Made by a program: the position numbers and the translations under genes. Of a DNA stretch of 55,207 bases, positions 1-7,949 are shown one piece after another (the first letter of the stretch is position 1; every line of letters begins with the position of its first letter). Under the pieces are notes generated by a model. That model saw nothing but the letters and a program-made list of their open reading frames with translations, did not search any database and was not told the origin of the DNA. Origin of the DNA: Akkermansia muciniphila (GTDB lineage: Bacteria; Verrucomicrobiota; Verrucomicrobiia; Limisphaerales; BJHT01); assembly GCA_945861535.1 (NCBI GenBank), contig CAMAUZ010000052.1, positions 1 through 55,207 of the forward strand, written 5' to 3'.

Positions 1-845
1 TCGCCATACTGAAGATCGGCCTGGTTTTCCCAGCGGACGAAATCCTTCGAAGTCGCGGTGCGGATGGCGCGCACGCCGCCGCGCTTGGAGAAGTAACGCC
101 AGTAGGCGCGATACTCGCCGCGCAGCGCGTCCCAGAACGCGAGGTTCTGTGAATCAAACGCGCCGTCGGTGATCACCGGCTCCTGCTTCATCCACGACCA
201 GCGCACGCCGTCCGGCGACTGATACGCATACAGGCCTTTGCGAAACACGGCGGACACGGCCTTGTAGCGGGCCTCCGGCGGCGCGGCGGGATTGCCATCC
301 TTGAACGCGGCGAAGCAGTGCGTGCCGGTGCCGGTGAGTATGATGTTGTTCTCCTTCGAACCGTTGAAATCGAACAAACCCAGCTTCGGTTTCTCCCACC
401 GCAACCCGTCGCGGCTCTCGGCGTAGCAGGTGAATTCCGGGTGCGCCTCCTTCTTCGCCGCGACGTCCCAATGCGAGGCGCGGTAATACATGCGGAAACG
501 GTCGTCGTCCGCGAACAGCGTGAAATACGCCGACGTGTTTCCCTCCCACGGCGCATCGCACACGAGCGCGACGTCCTGCGCGACGGGGCGGTGCATTTTC
601 AACTCTGCGCCGGCAACCCGCTCGATGAGAAAATCATCCACGAACAACTCGCGGCGCGAGCCGAGGGCGAGGGGCGAGGGCGGCGTGGGCGGCGCGACAG
701 CGGGTTCGGCCGCCGCGGCGAAGCCGGGCACGGGGGAGGAAAATGCCGCGGTCGCGCCGAGGAGGGACGCGGCTTTGAGCCAATGGCGACGGGGCATCGG
801 CGCGGTATTGGCGGTGGTGGCGGAGGCGGAGAATTCAGGTTTCAT
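1..845 (-). CDS. Tat-exported glycosyl-hydrolase-like protein, 3' truncated
   Basis: The reading frame opens at ATG 845 and runs off the left edge, so only the N-terminal 281 or so residues are present. The N-terminus has a twin-arginine-like signal (RRHWLKAASLLGATAAF, about residues 19-35), implying folded export. The mature part begins with SRRELFVDDFLIE and continues with APWEGNTSAYFTLF and RFRMYYRA. These phrases are typical of planctomycete and verrucomicrobial secreted proteins with a five-bladed propeller related to GH32/GH43 or sialidase folds. A role in sugar-polymer breakdown is inferred from family resemblance; no catalytic residues can be assigned with certainty. It is read in the same direction as the downstream WD40/DUF1501 cluster but separated by about 250 bp, so it is probably an independent unit. 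Confidence 0.7.
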   Translation of the reverse strand, partial: MKPEFSASATTANTAPMPRRHWLKAASLLGATAAFSSPVPGFAAAAEPAVAPPTPPSPLALGSRRELFVDDFLIERVAGAELKMHRPVAQDVALVCDAPWEGNTSAYFTLFADDDRFRMYYRASHWDVAAKKEAHPEFTCYAESRDGLRWEKPKLGLFDFNGSKENNIILTGTGTHCFAAFKDGNPAAPPEARYKAVSAVFRKGLYAYQSPDGVRWSWMKQEPVITDGAFDSQNLAFWDALRGEYRAYWRYFSKRGGVRAIRTATSKDFVRWENQADLQYG

Positions 846-959
846 GGTGCGTGGGTCGGTGTGTGATCGCGGCTCGGACGTTGGTGCGAGGTTGGCGAAT
901 CAGTTTGGGGCGGGTGTCGAAACTGAAACGCGAACGAACGCTCCGCGCGTGAACGGGTT

Positions 960-976
960 GGGGACGACCCGTCCCC
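960..976. repeat. Perfect short hairpin GGGGACG-ACC-CGTCCCC
   Basis: Seven-base perfect arms around a 3-nt loop, with partial extension by flanking GTTG/CAAC. It lies in the 248-bp gap between the truncated hydrolase gene and the end of the WD40 gene. It has no T-tract, so it is more likely a small palindromic repeat than a terminator. The rest of this gap shows no gene. Confidence 0.5.
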
Positions 977-1093
977 ACAACCGCAATCCTGAGGGGGGAC
1001 AAGCTATTCCCACCCTGCCTTTCAAAGCTTCGCCGACATTGGACATCAATTCGCTTGGGGACGGGCGCACGCCCCGCCTGGCCGAGCGGTGCG

Positions 1094-2281
1094 CTAAACC
1101 TTCTTCGCCGGTGCCTTCGCGGGGGCTTTGCTGGGGGCTTTGGCCTTCGGGTTTTCGTACAGGTTGAACAACTGCAAGCTGGCGCTGTTGGCGACGTACT
1201 TGCTTTTGAACTTCTCGCGGGCGCCGTTGCCACCGCTGCCCGAGGCGACGAATTGCGGGGTGACTAGGCGCAGCCCGTCGGGGTGCAGGTCAAGGTCGTA
1301 GGCGGACGTGGCTTTCAGATGATGAAATGGCTCGTCCTTGTCCGTTTTCCAAAATGCCAGCTCGGTGCCCGGTCCCTGGGTTTCCGCACAGCCGACAAGC
1401 GTGCCGTCGGGCAGGAAGCGCAGGGCGTTGACGGGGCCGTCGGCTTTGTTGGCGAGCTTGAGTTGCAGGCTGGATTTGCCGGTCGCCCAGTCGAACACGA
1501 GCACGACCGGCGTGCCGGGGCAGAAGGCGTTGCTCTCGGCGTCCTTCATGCCGCCGCACGCGAGCAGCTTGCCGGTCGCATCGAACGCCAGGCTGCGCAC
1601 GCCGCCGACGTCGGCGATGAAGTCGGCCTTGCGCGTGTGCAGCGCGGACGCGTCGAGATCGCGGGTAGCCTTGCCGGTCTCGAGGTCCCATTGCTTGACC
1701 ACGCCGAACAGGTCGCCGCTGACGAATGACTTGCCGTCGGGATGACAGGCGAGGCTGAAGACGCACTCGCGATGGCCGGGGAACTCGCGCACCAGCTTGC
1801 CGGAGATCGCGTCCCAGAGGCGCACGATGGTGTCGTCGCCCGCGCTAAGGAGGTGCCGTCCGTCGAGCGTGACCGCGAGGGCGCGGGTGATGTTGGCGTC
1901 GGCCTTGGGGATGGTGAAGAGCGGCTTGGACCCGGCGGTGGCGTAGTCCCACGCGTGGATGACGCCGTGATAGTCGGAGGTGAAAAGCGACTTGCCCTTG
2001 GGATTGAACGCGAGCGACGCGACCCACGTTTGATGCCCGGCGAACGAGTATTTTTTGTCGGAATCCAATTCCCAAACGTGAATGAGCCGGTCGAGGCCGC
2101 CGGCCGCGACGAACTTGCCACAGGGACTGAAGCGGCAGCGGATCAACTGGCGCTCGTGCTTGATGACCTTGTCGGCCCATGCCTTGGCGGGATCGAACGT
2201 CGGCGGCTTGGGCGCGCCCTTTTCCTTGTCCTTCAGGTCGTCGAGGACATCCGTCAGCCCGGAATCTTTTTCTTTGCTCAT
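1094..2281 (-). CDS. WD40 repeat protein of the DUF1549/DUF1501 operon
   Basis: 395 residues from ATG 2281 (MSKEKDSGLTDVLDDL). A longer in-frame extension exists upstream, but it overlaps the DUF1501 gene, and this ATG sits 11 nt after that gene's stop. The body is a series of WD40 blades: HERQLIRCRFSPCGKFVAAG, GHQTWVASLAFNPKGKSLF, RALAVTLDGRHLLSAGDD, GHRECVFSLACHPDGKSFVS, GVRSLAFDATGKLLACGG. No signal peptide is visible. The C-terminus is Lys/Pro/Ala rich (KAKAPSKAPAKAPAKKV). In PVC bacteria WD40 proteins are regularly encoded after DUF1549/DUF1553 and DUF1501 genes. The beta-propeller probably scaffolds protein partners, but its molecular function is unknown. Confidence 0.9.
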   Translation of the reverse strand: MSKEKDSGLTDVLDDLKDKEKGAPKPPTFDPAKAWADKVIKHERQLIRCRFSPCGKFVAAGGLDRLIHVWELDSDKKYSFAGHQTWVASLAFNPKGKSLFTSDYHGVIHAWDYATAGSKPLFTIPKADANITRALAVTLDGRHLLSAGDDTIVRLWDAISGKLVREFPGHRECVFSLACHPDGKSFVSGDLFGVVKQWDLETGKATRDLDASALHTRKADFIADVGGVRSLAFDATGKLLACGGMKDAESNAFCPGTPVVLVFDWATGKSSLQLKLANKADGPVNALRFLPDGTLVGCAETQGPGTELAFWKTDKDEPFHHLKATSAYDLDLHPDGLRLVTPQFVASGSGGNGAREKFKSKYVANSASLQLFNLYENPKAKAPSKAPAKAPAKKV

Positions 2282-2292
2282 GGTGTTTTTCC

Positions 2293-3582
2293 TCAGGCCA
2301 AAACTTCTTTGATCGGCTCGCAATCCTCGCGCGCGATGGGCAGCGGCTGGCCGTTGTTCTTGTATTCGACCTTCTTCGAGTTGATGCCGAGCGCGGCGAA
2401 CACGGTGTGGAACAAATGGCCCACATCGAAGGGCGACTCGTCCACCCACACGCCGTCCTTGGTGGTCTTGCCGACCACGACGCCCTTTTTGATACCGCCA
2501 CCGGCGAGCACGAGCGACCACGCATCGGGCCAGTGATCGCGGCCGAGGCGGGCGTTGATCGTGGGCGTGCGGCCGAACTCGGACATGAGCACGACGACGA
2601 CGTTGTCGAGCAGGCCGCGGTCTTCTAGGTCGTTGATGAGCGCAGCGAACGGGCGGTCGATCTGCGGGACGAGGCGCTGCGACATGTTGAAATTGTCGCC
2701 GTGCGTGTCCCAGTGATACGAGGTGGCCTTCACAAACTGCACGCCGGCCTCGATCAAACGGCGCGATTGCAGGAGATGCCGGCCGAGCGGATGCGTGCCG
2801 TAGCGCTCGATTTCCTTGGGGTCGAGGCGGTCGTTGTCGAAGAGGTCCTTCCGCGCCATCAGCTTGATCGCCATGTCGTAGGAGGCTTCGTAGGCATCGA
2901 CCTCGGAATCGCGGCGGTCGAGGCGAAAGCGGGCGTTGGCCAGGCGGCGCAGGTTGTTACGCGCGTCGTCGGTCTGGTCGGTGATCGAATCGGGACGGTT
3001 GATGTGAATCGGCGGCTTGCCATCGCCCAGCGCCAGCGCGCCAAACTTCGAGCCGAGAAAACCCGCTTCCTGATAAATGAAGCCGCCTGAGCCGGGCTTG
3101 ATCCAGATGTAGGGCGGCAGGTGATTGTCCGGCGCGCCGAGGAGCTTCGTCACCGCGCAGCCCATGAAGGGATAATCCACGCCGCGATTGGCCGGGTCAC
3201 CGCGCTGGATGCGCGCCACGCCGGTCGAGTGATTCGGGTCCTTGGTACACATGCTGCGAACCACCGCGATCTTGTGCGCGATCTTCGCCGTCTGCGGGAC
3301 CAGCTCCGAAAAATGAACGCCGGGGATGCTGGTGGAAATACTGCGGAACGGCCCGCCGAACTCGGAGTCGGGATGCGGGTCCCAGCTCTCGAACTGGCTG
3401 ATGCCGCCGTCGAGCCAGATGAAAATCACCTGCTTGTTTTTCTTCCGCATTTCCGCCGCCACGGTCTCCTGCATCAACGCGCCGAAGCCGCTGATGCCGA
3501 CCGCTGCGCCGCCCAGCGTACCGAGCATTTTTCGCCGGGACATTCCGTGATCCGGACTGCCGCATTCATACCACTTTTTCAT
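2293..3582 (-). CDS. DUF1501 family protein
   Basis: 429 residues from ATG 3582. The N-terminus carries a Tat-type signal (SRRKMLGTLGGAAVGISGFG). The mature protein shows the DUF1501 pattern, an alkaline-phosphatase-superfamily-like fold: VIFIWLDGGISQFESWDPHP, IAVVRSMCTKDPNHSTG, a central YDMAIKLMARKDLFD region, HWDTHGDN, and VVVLMSEFGRTPTIN near residue 320. It lies between the DUF1549/1553 gene upstream and the WD40 gene downstream, a common PVC operon. The substrate is unknown; a periplasmic role in degrading complex polymers has been suggested for such clusters from context only. Confidence 0.93.
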   Translation of the reverse strand: MKKWYECGSPDHGMSRRKMLGTLGGAAVGISGFGALMQETVAAEMRKKNKQVIFIWLDGGISQFESWDPHPDSEFGGPFRSISTSIPGVHFSELVPQTAKIAHKIAVVRSMCTKDPNHSTGVARIQRGDPANRGVDYPFMGCAVTKLLGAPDNHLPPYIWIKPGSGGFIYQEAGFLGSKFGALALGDGKPPIHINRPDSITDQTDDARNNLRRLANARFRLDRRDSEVDAYEASYDMAIKLMARKDLFDNDRLDPKEIERYGTHPLGRHLLQSRRLIEAGVQFVKATSYHWDTHGDNFNMSQRLVPQIDRPFAALINDLEDRGLLDNVVVVLMSEFGRTPTINARLGRDHWPDAWSLVLAGGGIKKGVVVGKTTKDGVWVDESPFDVGHLFHTVFAALGINSKKVEYKNNGQPLPIAREDCEPIKEVLA

Positions 3583-3625
3583 ACGCTAAATTTTGTTTCG
3601 TCTCGGTTGGCGGGGGCAAAGAAGC

Positions 3626-3741
3626 ACCACTAACCTGCACTAACCGGCACTAATGGGAACCGATTCAATCGGGTCCGGGAAGTTTGATTCGCTCCGTGCA
3701 TTTTTCTGATTAGTGCCAGTTAGTGCCGGTTAGTGGTTTCT
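3626..3741. repeat. Palindromic repeat with CACTAAC triplet arms (period 10)
   Basis: The left arm contains CACTAAC, CACTAAC and CACTAAT at 10-nt spacing. The right arm is its reverse complement (ATTAGTG, GTTAGTG, GTTAGTG). The two arms are about 50 nt apart and fill the gap between the DUF1549/1553 and DUF1501 genes. This is one member of the window-wide class of arms built from iterated short words. Confidence 0.8.
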
Positions 3742-3755
3742 ATTCCGTTTTCAGT

Positions 3756-5399
3756 TCAGTGGTTCAACCGGAACTCGGCCGACGCCAGCAGCGCCCACGC
3801 GAGTTCGCCCAAGGCGTCGTCGCGCCGGCTCGTGTTCTTCGCCAGGTAGTCGCCGAGCTCGGCCACTTCCAGTTTGTCGGACGGCCGTGCCAGCACGCTC
3901 AGATAAAGCTCGTCCGCGATCTCCTCGGGCTTCGACAATTTCGCCAGCCGCCCGACCAGATTGTCCGTTTCCGGCTTGAGCCAGCCGAGCACCAACCGCT
4001 CGTTCATCAGGAACAAGCTGTGCCCCATCGACGGCGCGAACTCGACTTCCGGCTCGCCCGGTGGATTGCCGAAGGTCGAGGTGAAGAGCTGGAGCGTGTC
4101 ATCGAGGTTGGCCGGCGGCACCGTGCTGGTGCCGGTGTTGTAGGCTTTGTACACGAATTTCGACGCGCCCGCCGGGGCCTTGGTGACCTTGTCGAGGCTG
4201 CCCGTCGCCACCATCACCGACCACGCGGTCTGCTCGGCGGACAGGCCCTTCAGATTCGCCACGCGATAGCTCGCCGCGGGAATCGTTTTCGGATCGACGC
4301 CCTTGGGCGCGCGCGAGGAGCGCTGATACGCCTCGCTCAATGCGATCTCGCGCAGCAGCCAGCGCACGTCGAATTTGTGCGCCGCGAACTCCTTCGCCAG
4401 CGCGTCCAGCAGCTCGGGGTGCGACGCCGGATTCCCCGAGTGCATCATGTCGAGCGGATGCACCTGGCCCCGGCCCATCAGCACGAACCAGAAGCGATTG
4501 GCGCTGTTGCGGGCGAACTGCACGTTGTCCGCCGAAGTCAGCTCTTCCGCGAGCAGCGCGCGGGCGCGGAACTTCAGCACACCGGGCTTCCCATCCGTTG
4601 GCGGCTCGGCGAATTCCTCGCCTTTCGCGAACACCGGGATCGTCACCTCGGGCCGTCCTGGCAGATGCGGCGCGGTGGTCTCTTTGGTCTTCTTGAACAC
4701 CGACTTGAACTCGACCTTGTTCGTGACCGCGCCCTCGACCAGCATCGCGGCCTTGGTTTTCTTGTCCTCCTGCACGCGCGTCTGGTTCAGATAGGCGTAG
4801 ATGCCGTAAAAATCCGCCTGCTTGAAATCATCCACCACCGGATGGTCGTGGCATTGCGCGCAGCCCAGGTTCATCCCGAGGAACAGCCGCGCGATGTCGT
4901 GCGCCGTCTTCTCAGGATCGAGCTTCTCGCCGTCGGCCATGAACTTCGCGGCCGGCTTGTTCTTGAAATCGCCGTCCACCGCCAGCAGCTCACGGACGAT
5001 TTCATTCCACGGCCGGTTCTTCGCGATTTGCTCGCGCATGTAATCGCGCCACTTGCTCTCGGGAATCTTCCCGCCGCCGCGCCGCTCCAGCAGCATCACG
5101 GTGATGGCCTGCTCAAATCGGCGGGGAAAATCCGCTCCCGCCAGCAATTGCTCCACCAGCTTGGTCCGCTTCTGCGCATCGGCATCTTTCAGAAAGCGTC
5201 GCGCCTCGTCCGCCGTCGGAATGCGCCCCGCCAGATCGAGATGGATGCGGCGCACGAAGTCCGCGTCCGAGCACCGCTCCGCCAGCGGCCCGCCCGCCTT
5301 GGCCGCGATCGCCGCGTCAATCTTCGCGCTCAGCGCCTGCGCCTGCGCCGACGCGACGCCCGCGGCAACCAACAAAACCAATGTGATTCGCAACATCAT
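3756..5399 (-). CDS. DUF1549/DUF1553 secreted c-type-cytochrome-motif protein
   Basis: 547 residues; ATG at 5399 or 5396 (MMLR). A Sec signal spans about residues 1-22 (LVLLVAAGVASAQA). The DUF1549 region includes FVRRIHLDLAGRIPTADEA at about residue 48. A CxxCH motif, CAQCHDHP, sits near residue 180, as expected for covalent heme attachment in this PVC family. The C-terminal DUF1553 part includes FARNSANRFWFVLMGRG and DVRWLLREIALSEAYQRS. It is the first gene of a three-gene operon with DUF1501 and WD40 genes, although 173 bp containing a palindromic repeat separate it from the next gene. Family members are abundant in Planctomycetes and Verrucomicrobia; their biochemical role is not established. 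Confidence 0.93.
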   Translation of the reverse strand: MMLRITLVLLVAAGVASAQAQALSAKIDAAIAAKAGGPLAERCSDADFVRRIHLDLAGRIPTADEARRFLKDADAQKRTKLVEQLLAGADFPRRFEQAITVMLLERRGGGKIPESKWRDYMREQIAKNRPWNEIVRELLAVDGDFKNKPAAKFMADGEKLDPEKTAHDIARLFLGMNLGCAQCHDHPVVDDFKQADFYGIYAYLNQTRVQEDKKTKAAMLVEGAVTNKVEFKSVFKKTKETTAPHLPGRPEVTIPVFAKGEEFAEPPTDGKPGVLKFRARALLAEELTSADNVQFARNSANRFWFVLMGRGQVHPLDMMHSGNPASHPELLDALAKEFAAHKFDVRWLLREIALSEAYQRSSRAPKGVDPKTIPAASYRVANLKGLSAEQTAWSVMVATGSLDKVTKAPAGASKFVYKAYNTGTSTVPPANLDDTLQLFTSTFGNPPGEPEVEFAPSMGHSLFLMNERLVLGWLKPETDNLVGRLAKLSKPEEIADELYLSVLARPSDKLEVAELGDYLAKNTSRRDDALGELAWALLASAEFRLNH

Positions 5400-5473
5400 G
5401 TAAATACTTATGCTCCAAAACTAACGCCGCCGCCATCGTGGTGATTCACCGGCCGCATCCAGGACCGCCCCCC

Positions 5474-5598
5474 GGAGCGCGGCTGTGTCGCAGACCAGCC
5501 GCAGCCGCGACCAGCGGTCGGGGTGACGGAATGGTTCTGTGACCGTCCCGTCTGCCAACGTGCTGCGGCTGGTGCTGCGCACACAGCCGCGCTCCGGG
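5474..5598. repeat. Interspersed inverted repeat, GGAGCGCGGCTGTGT family (copy 1)
   Basis: The left arm at 5474-5504 (GGAGCGCGGCTGTGT then CAGCCGCAGC) and the right arm at 5561-5598 (its reverse complement, ending GCCGCGCTCC) enclose about 57 nt. A second full copy lies at 47869-47999 and a partial one near 37396-37434. It is the main content of the 413-bp gap at 5400-5812, where I see no convincing gene. Confidence 0.8.
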
Positions 5599-5812
5599 GG
5601 CAGTGTGCGGTCGCGCCCTGATTGACCTCCGGTTCCGACACATCGACAGCTCCCGAACTGTCCCAACTTCCCACGGACAAACCTCCACCCACCGTCCTCC
5701 ACCACCGGAATTTGCCTTGGCCGTGAGCTTGCAAACCAACGTGGGCGTTGAATGCCGTGGCGGGGAGGAAGCACAACCAAGGCCTTGGAACTCGGTAAGC
5801 CGCAGGCCGAAC

Positions 5813-6625
5813 TCAACGCAGCCAGCCCTTCACCTTGATCAGGTCGTTGGCATCCGCTGCGGTCATCAGCGGAATATCCCCGGCACCGCCGTAATGATTC
5901 GGGGAGGAGGGGGTCAAGCCGGCCTCGTTTTGGGAAAGAAACGAGCCCTGCCATTTTTCCATGACGACCCGGCCGTCCGCGAAACTGAACAGCCCCGAGT
6001 TGGCATGTCGCGCGCCGGGATATTTGCCCCAGAAGGTGTCCGCCGGGGTGATGATCAGATCGCAATGACTGGCCCATTTCATGTCCACAAATACGAACAC
6101 GCCCGCCGGACTGCTGAGATGATCCACCTTCCTCACGTTCGGAGCGGTGACCCCGGGATCACCCAAGTTCCCATTCATACACACACTGTAGGTGCCGTGG
6201 CTGAAGGACGCCCCCACCTCGGCTTTTTGCGACGGGCACCGGAACAACGACGGCGCTTCAGCGTAGCGGTACAGGGTGCCGTTGGTGATGGGATAATCGC
6301 GGTTGGGATACGCCGGTGAAGGGTTCGCTGAACCAAATTCCGTGGCCCCCATCCAAGCGCCGGAGTCCGCGTACGTTGGCGCCGGTGGGTTGACGTTCCT
6401 CGGAAAACTGTCCGCGTAATCGCCCGCGTACAAAGTGACGCCCAACTGAAGCTGCTTGAAATTCGAGACGCACTGCGTGCCTTTCGCCTTGGCCTTCGCC
6501 GACGCCAAAGCCGGCAGCAACATGCTGGCGAGAATCCCGATGATCGCGATGACCACCAGCAATTCGATCAGGGTGAACGCCGCGCCACCGAGATTCCGCC
6601 GCAGGAGGTGAGTGGGGATTTTCAT
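5813..6625 (-). CDS. Prepilin-type N-terminal cleavage/methylation protein with H-X9-DG tail
   Basis: 270 residues from ATG 6625. The N-terminus is a type IV pilin/pseudopilin leader: a short basic segment, then AAFTLIELLVVIAIIG with the conserved Glu at +5 of the mature part. This is followed by the common verrucomicrobial run ASAKAKAKGTQCVSNFKQL. The C-terminal ARHANSGLFSFADGRVV matches the H-X9-DG signature of these proteins. They are abundant in Verrucomicrobia and Planctomycetes, often with tens of copies per genome, and are thought to be type II-secretion-like surface proteins. The upstream neighbour is an unknown protein; no pilus assembly genes are in the window. Confidence 0.93.
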   Translation of the reverse strand: MKIPTHLLRRNLGGAAFTLIELLVVIAIIGILASMLLPALASAKAKAKGTQCVSNFKQLQLGVTLYAGDYADSFPRNVNPPAPTYADSGAWMGATEFGSANPSPAYPNRDYPITNGTLYRYAEAPSLFRCPSQKAEVGASFSHGTYSVCMNGNLGDPGVTAPNVRKVDHLSSPAGVFVFVDMKWASHCDLIITPADTFWGKYPGARHANSGLFSFADGRVVMEKWQGSFLSQNEAGLTPSSPNHYGGAGDIPLMTAADANDLIKVKGWLR

Positions 6626-6686
6626 GAAAAATTTTACGTGGTGTCACCGACAGCCGACCACCCCGACCTATTCAGGAACCGCCCGG

Positions 6687-7220
6687 TCATTCGTCCCGCC
6701 CCGGTACGTCGCCGTTGGCAAGAATGTAATTGAACCCATTCTTCCCGCAGTGCCGGTTCAGTCGCGCCATCACCCGTTCCGCAAATTCCGGCGAGTCGTT
6801 GGGACCCTGGATGTACATCGGCTTGCCCTCCTCGCCGAAGGTGAACGTCCGCTCCGCCTCCGCCGGATTGATGCCGCCGAACACCCGCTGCGCCATCCGG
6901 TAATCCGCGTACGGCTCGAACCCAAATCTCCGGGCGTAAGCCACGGCGTCCTCGACCAGTTTGCGCGCGCACGCCGGCGAGATCGGATCAAGCCCCGAGT
7001 GCCCGCGGAAGCCCTCCACCAGCCGCGTCTGATATTCCGCGAAACTCAGCCGGGACAAAAAAGCGTCCTTCACCCCGAGGCACTTCATGTCCAGCAGGAA
7101 CGCCGCCGCCTCCGCTTCGCCATCCGCCTTGAACCGCGCGACGATGACATAGCCCATCCCAATTTTTTCGACACCGTGACCGAGCCACGCTTCCGTGGGC
7201 GTTTTTTTTGCTGCTTCCAT
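6687..7220 (-). CDS. Conserved protein of unknown function (paralogue of 17289-17852)
   Basis: 177 residues from ATG 7220 (MEAAKKTPTEAWLG). A longer in-frame extension upstream reads through an intergenic repeat and is unlikely to be coding. It shares clear motifs with the product at 17289-17852: VARFK at the start of the domain, CLGVKDA, CARKLVEDAVAYA, then DYRMAQRVFGGINP, GKPMYIQGP and HCGKNGFNY. Three cysteines are conserved in place between the two. There is no signal peptide or membrane segment, so it is probably cytoplasmic. I do not recognise the family. Neighbours give no functional clue. Confidence 0.8.
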   Translation of the reverse strand: MEAAKKTPTEAWLGHGVEKIGMGYVIVARFKADGEAEAAAFLLDMKCLGVKDAFLSRLSFAEYQTRLVEGFRGHSGLDPISPACARKLVEDAVAYARRFGFEPYADYRMAQRVFGGINPAEAERTFTFGEEGKPMYIQGPNDSPEFAERVMARLNRHCGKNGFNYILANGDVPGRDE

Positions 7221-7370
7221 AATCCGTTCCAACCGCCGGTTTCCTGCACCGTTGCTTGTTTTCTCCGCGCCCACCCGGGCGCAAATGACCAGCAACCCGC
7301 CCGATGCTGTTGTCCGCCGCCGCCGCAGGAAAGTCACAAATGCAAAAGGTGAGCGTGCCGCTGCCGCCCC

Positions 7371-7446
7371 GTAGCCGCCGACGTGAGGAGGCGGATTTCC
7401 CTGCAATTTGTTTTGGGTTCCTCCGCCTCGTCACTTCGGGGGCTAC
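7371..7446. repeat. Inverted repeat GTAGCCGCCGACGTGAGG family (copy 1)
   Basis: The arm GTAGCCGCCGACGTGAGGAG and its imperfect reverse complement (CTCCGCCTCGTCACTTCG.GGGCTAC) enclose about 25 nt. A second copy is at 50513-50588. It lies in the 729-bp gap 7221-7949, which holds three more palindromic repeats and no recognisable gene. Confidence 0.75.
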
Positions 7447-7502
7447 TTGTCCCCCACGCGCGTGCGGCCACAGCGGTGTGCCCGAACATTGGGCGTCGAA
7501 GT

Positions 7503-7635
7503 GCCCCGCAAAATCTTCCCCATGATTCTGCCTCAAATGATTCTGTTCCAATCTTCATTCTGTTTCTTCGGGTTGGCGCTCGCGGGGGGATGGGGAGTGC
7601 TCAGAATCATTAAAGGCAAAATCATGAGGAGAAGG
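7503..7635. repeat. Inverted repeat built on AATGATTCTG / CAGAATCATT
   Basis: The left side reads CATGATTCTGCCTCAAATGA followed by TTCTG. The right side, about 60 nt later, reads CAGAATCATTAAAGGCAAAA then TCATGAGG, which is approximately the reverse complement. No gene is associated. Confidence 0.6.
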
Positions 7636-7734
7636 CGTTGAGGCGCTCCAGTGCTCCTCACGTCGGCGGCGACCGCGCTCGGTCGAACGCGTCATGGCCA
7701 ACCTCAAGCTGAACCCCAATCCCCGGAACGGTTT

Positions 7735-7810
7735 GGCAAAGGAATGGAGGCAAAGGAATGCAGACAAAAACCTTCCCCGTCCCCATTCCTTTGCCTCCAT
7801 TCCTTTGCCC
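7735..7810. repeat. Inverted repeat with iterated GGCAAAGGAATGGA arms
   Basis: The left arm repeats GGCAAAGGAATG with a 14-nt period. The right arm is its reverse complement (CATTCCTTTGCCTCCATTCC then TTTGCC). The spacer is about 25 nt. This is another member of the iterated-word palindrome class. Confidence 0.75.
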
Positions 7811-7888
7811 AAAACTCCGCAGCCCCACTCCCGTGCGCCCATTGTCACCGCACCGTGCCCCTTGGTCCTTGGCCCGGTTTGGTCCCTT

Positions 7889-7922
7889 CCCTTGAGCTTT
7901 GAGCTTTGTCCTTGGAGCTTCC
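7889..7922. repeat. AGCTCAA-heptad repeat arm
   Basis: A run of TTGAGCTTTGAGCTTTG, two heptads of the complement of AGCTCAA, just before the YjhG-type gene. The same word recurs at about 15.75, 17.22, 17.95, 21.05, 21.23 and 46.0 kb, in both orientations. Confidence 0.7.
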
Positions 7923-7949
7923 CCTCCGCGCGTGCTTCACTTTCGCCCG

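Noticed and set aside
3723-5444. Plus-strand open frame of 573 codons opposite the DUF1549/1553 gene
   Set aside because: Shadow of a gene with a clear CxxCH motif and signal peptide on the minus strand.
5421-6077. Minus-strand 218-codon frame overlapping the prepilin gene end
   Set aside because: Reads through the GGAGCGCGG repeat and overlaps the prepilin gene in another frame.
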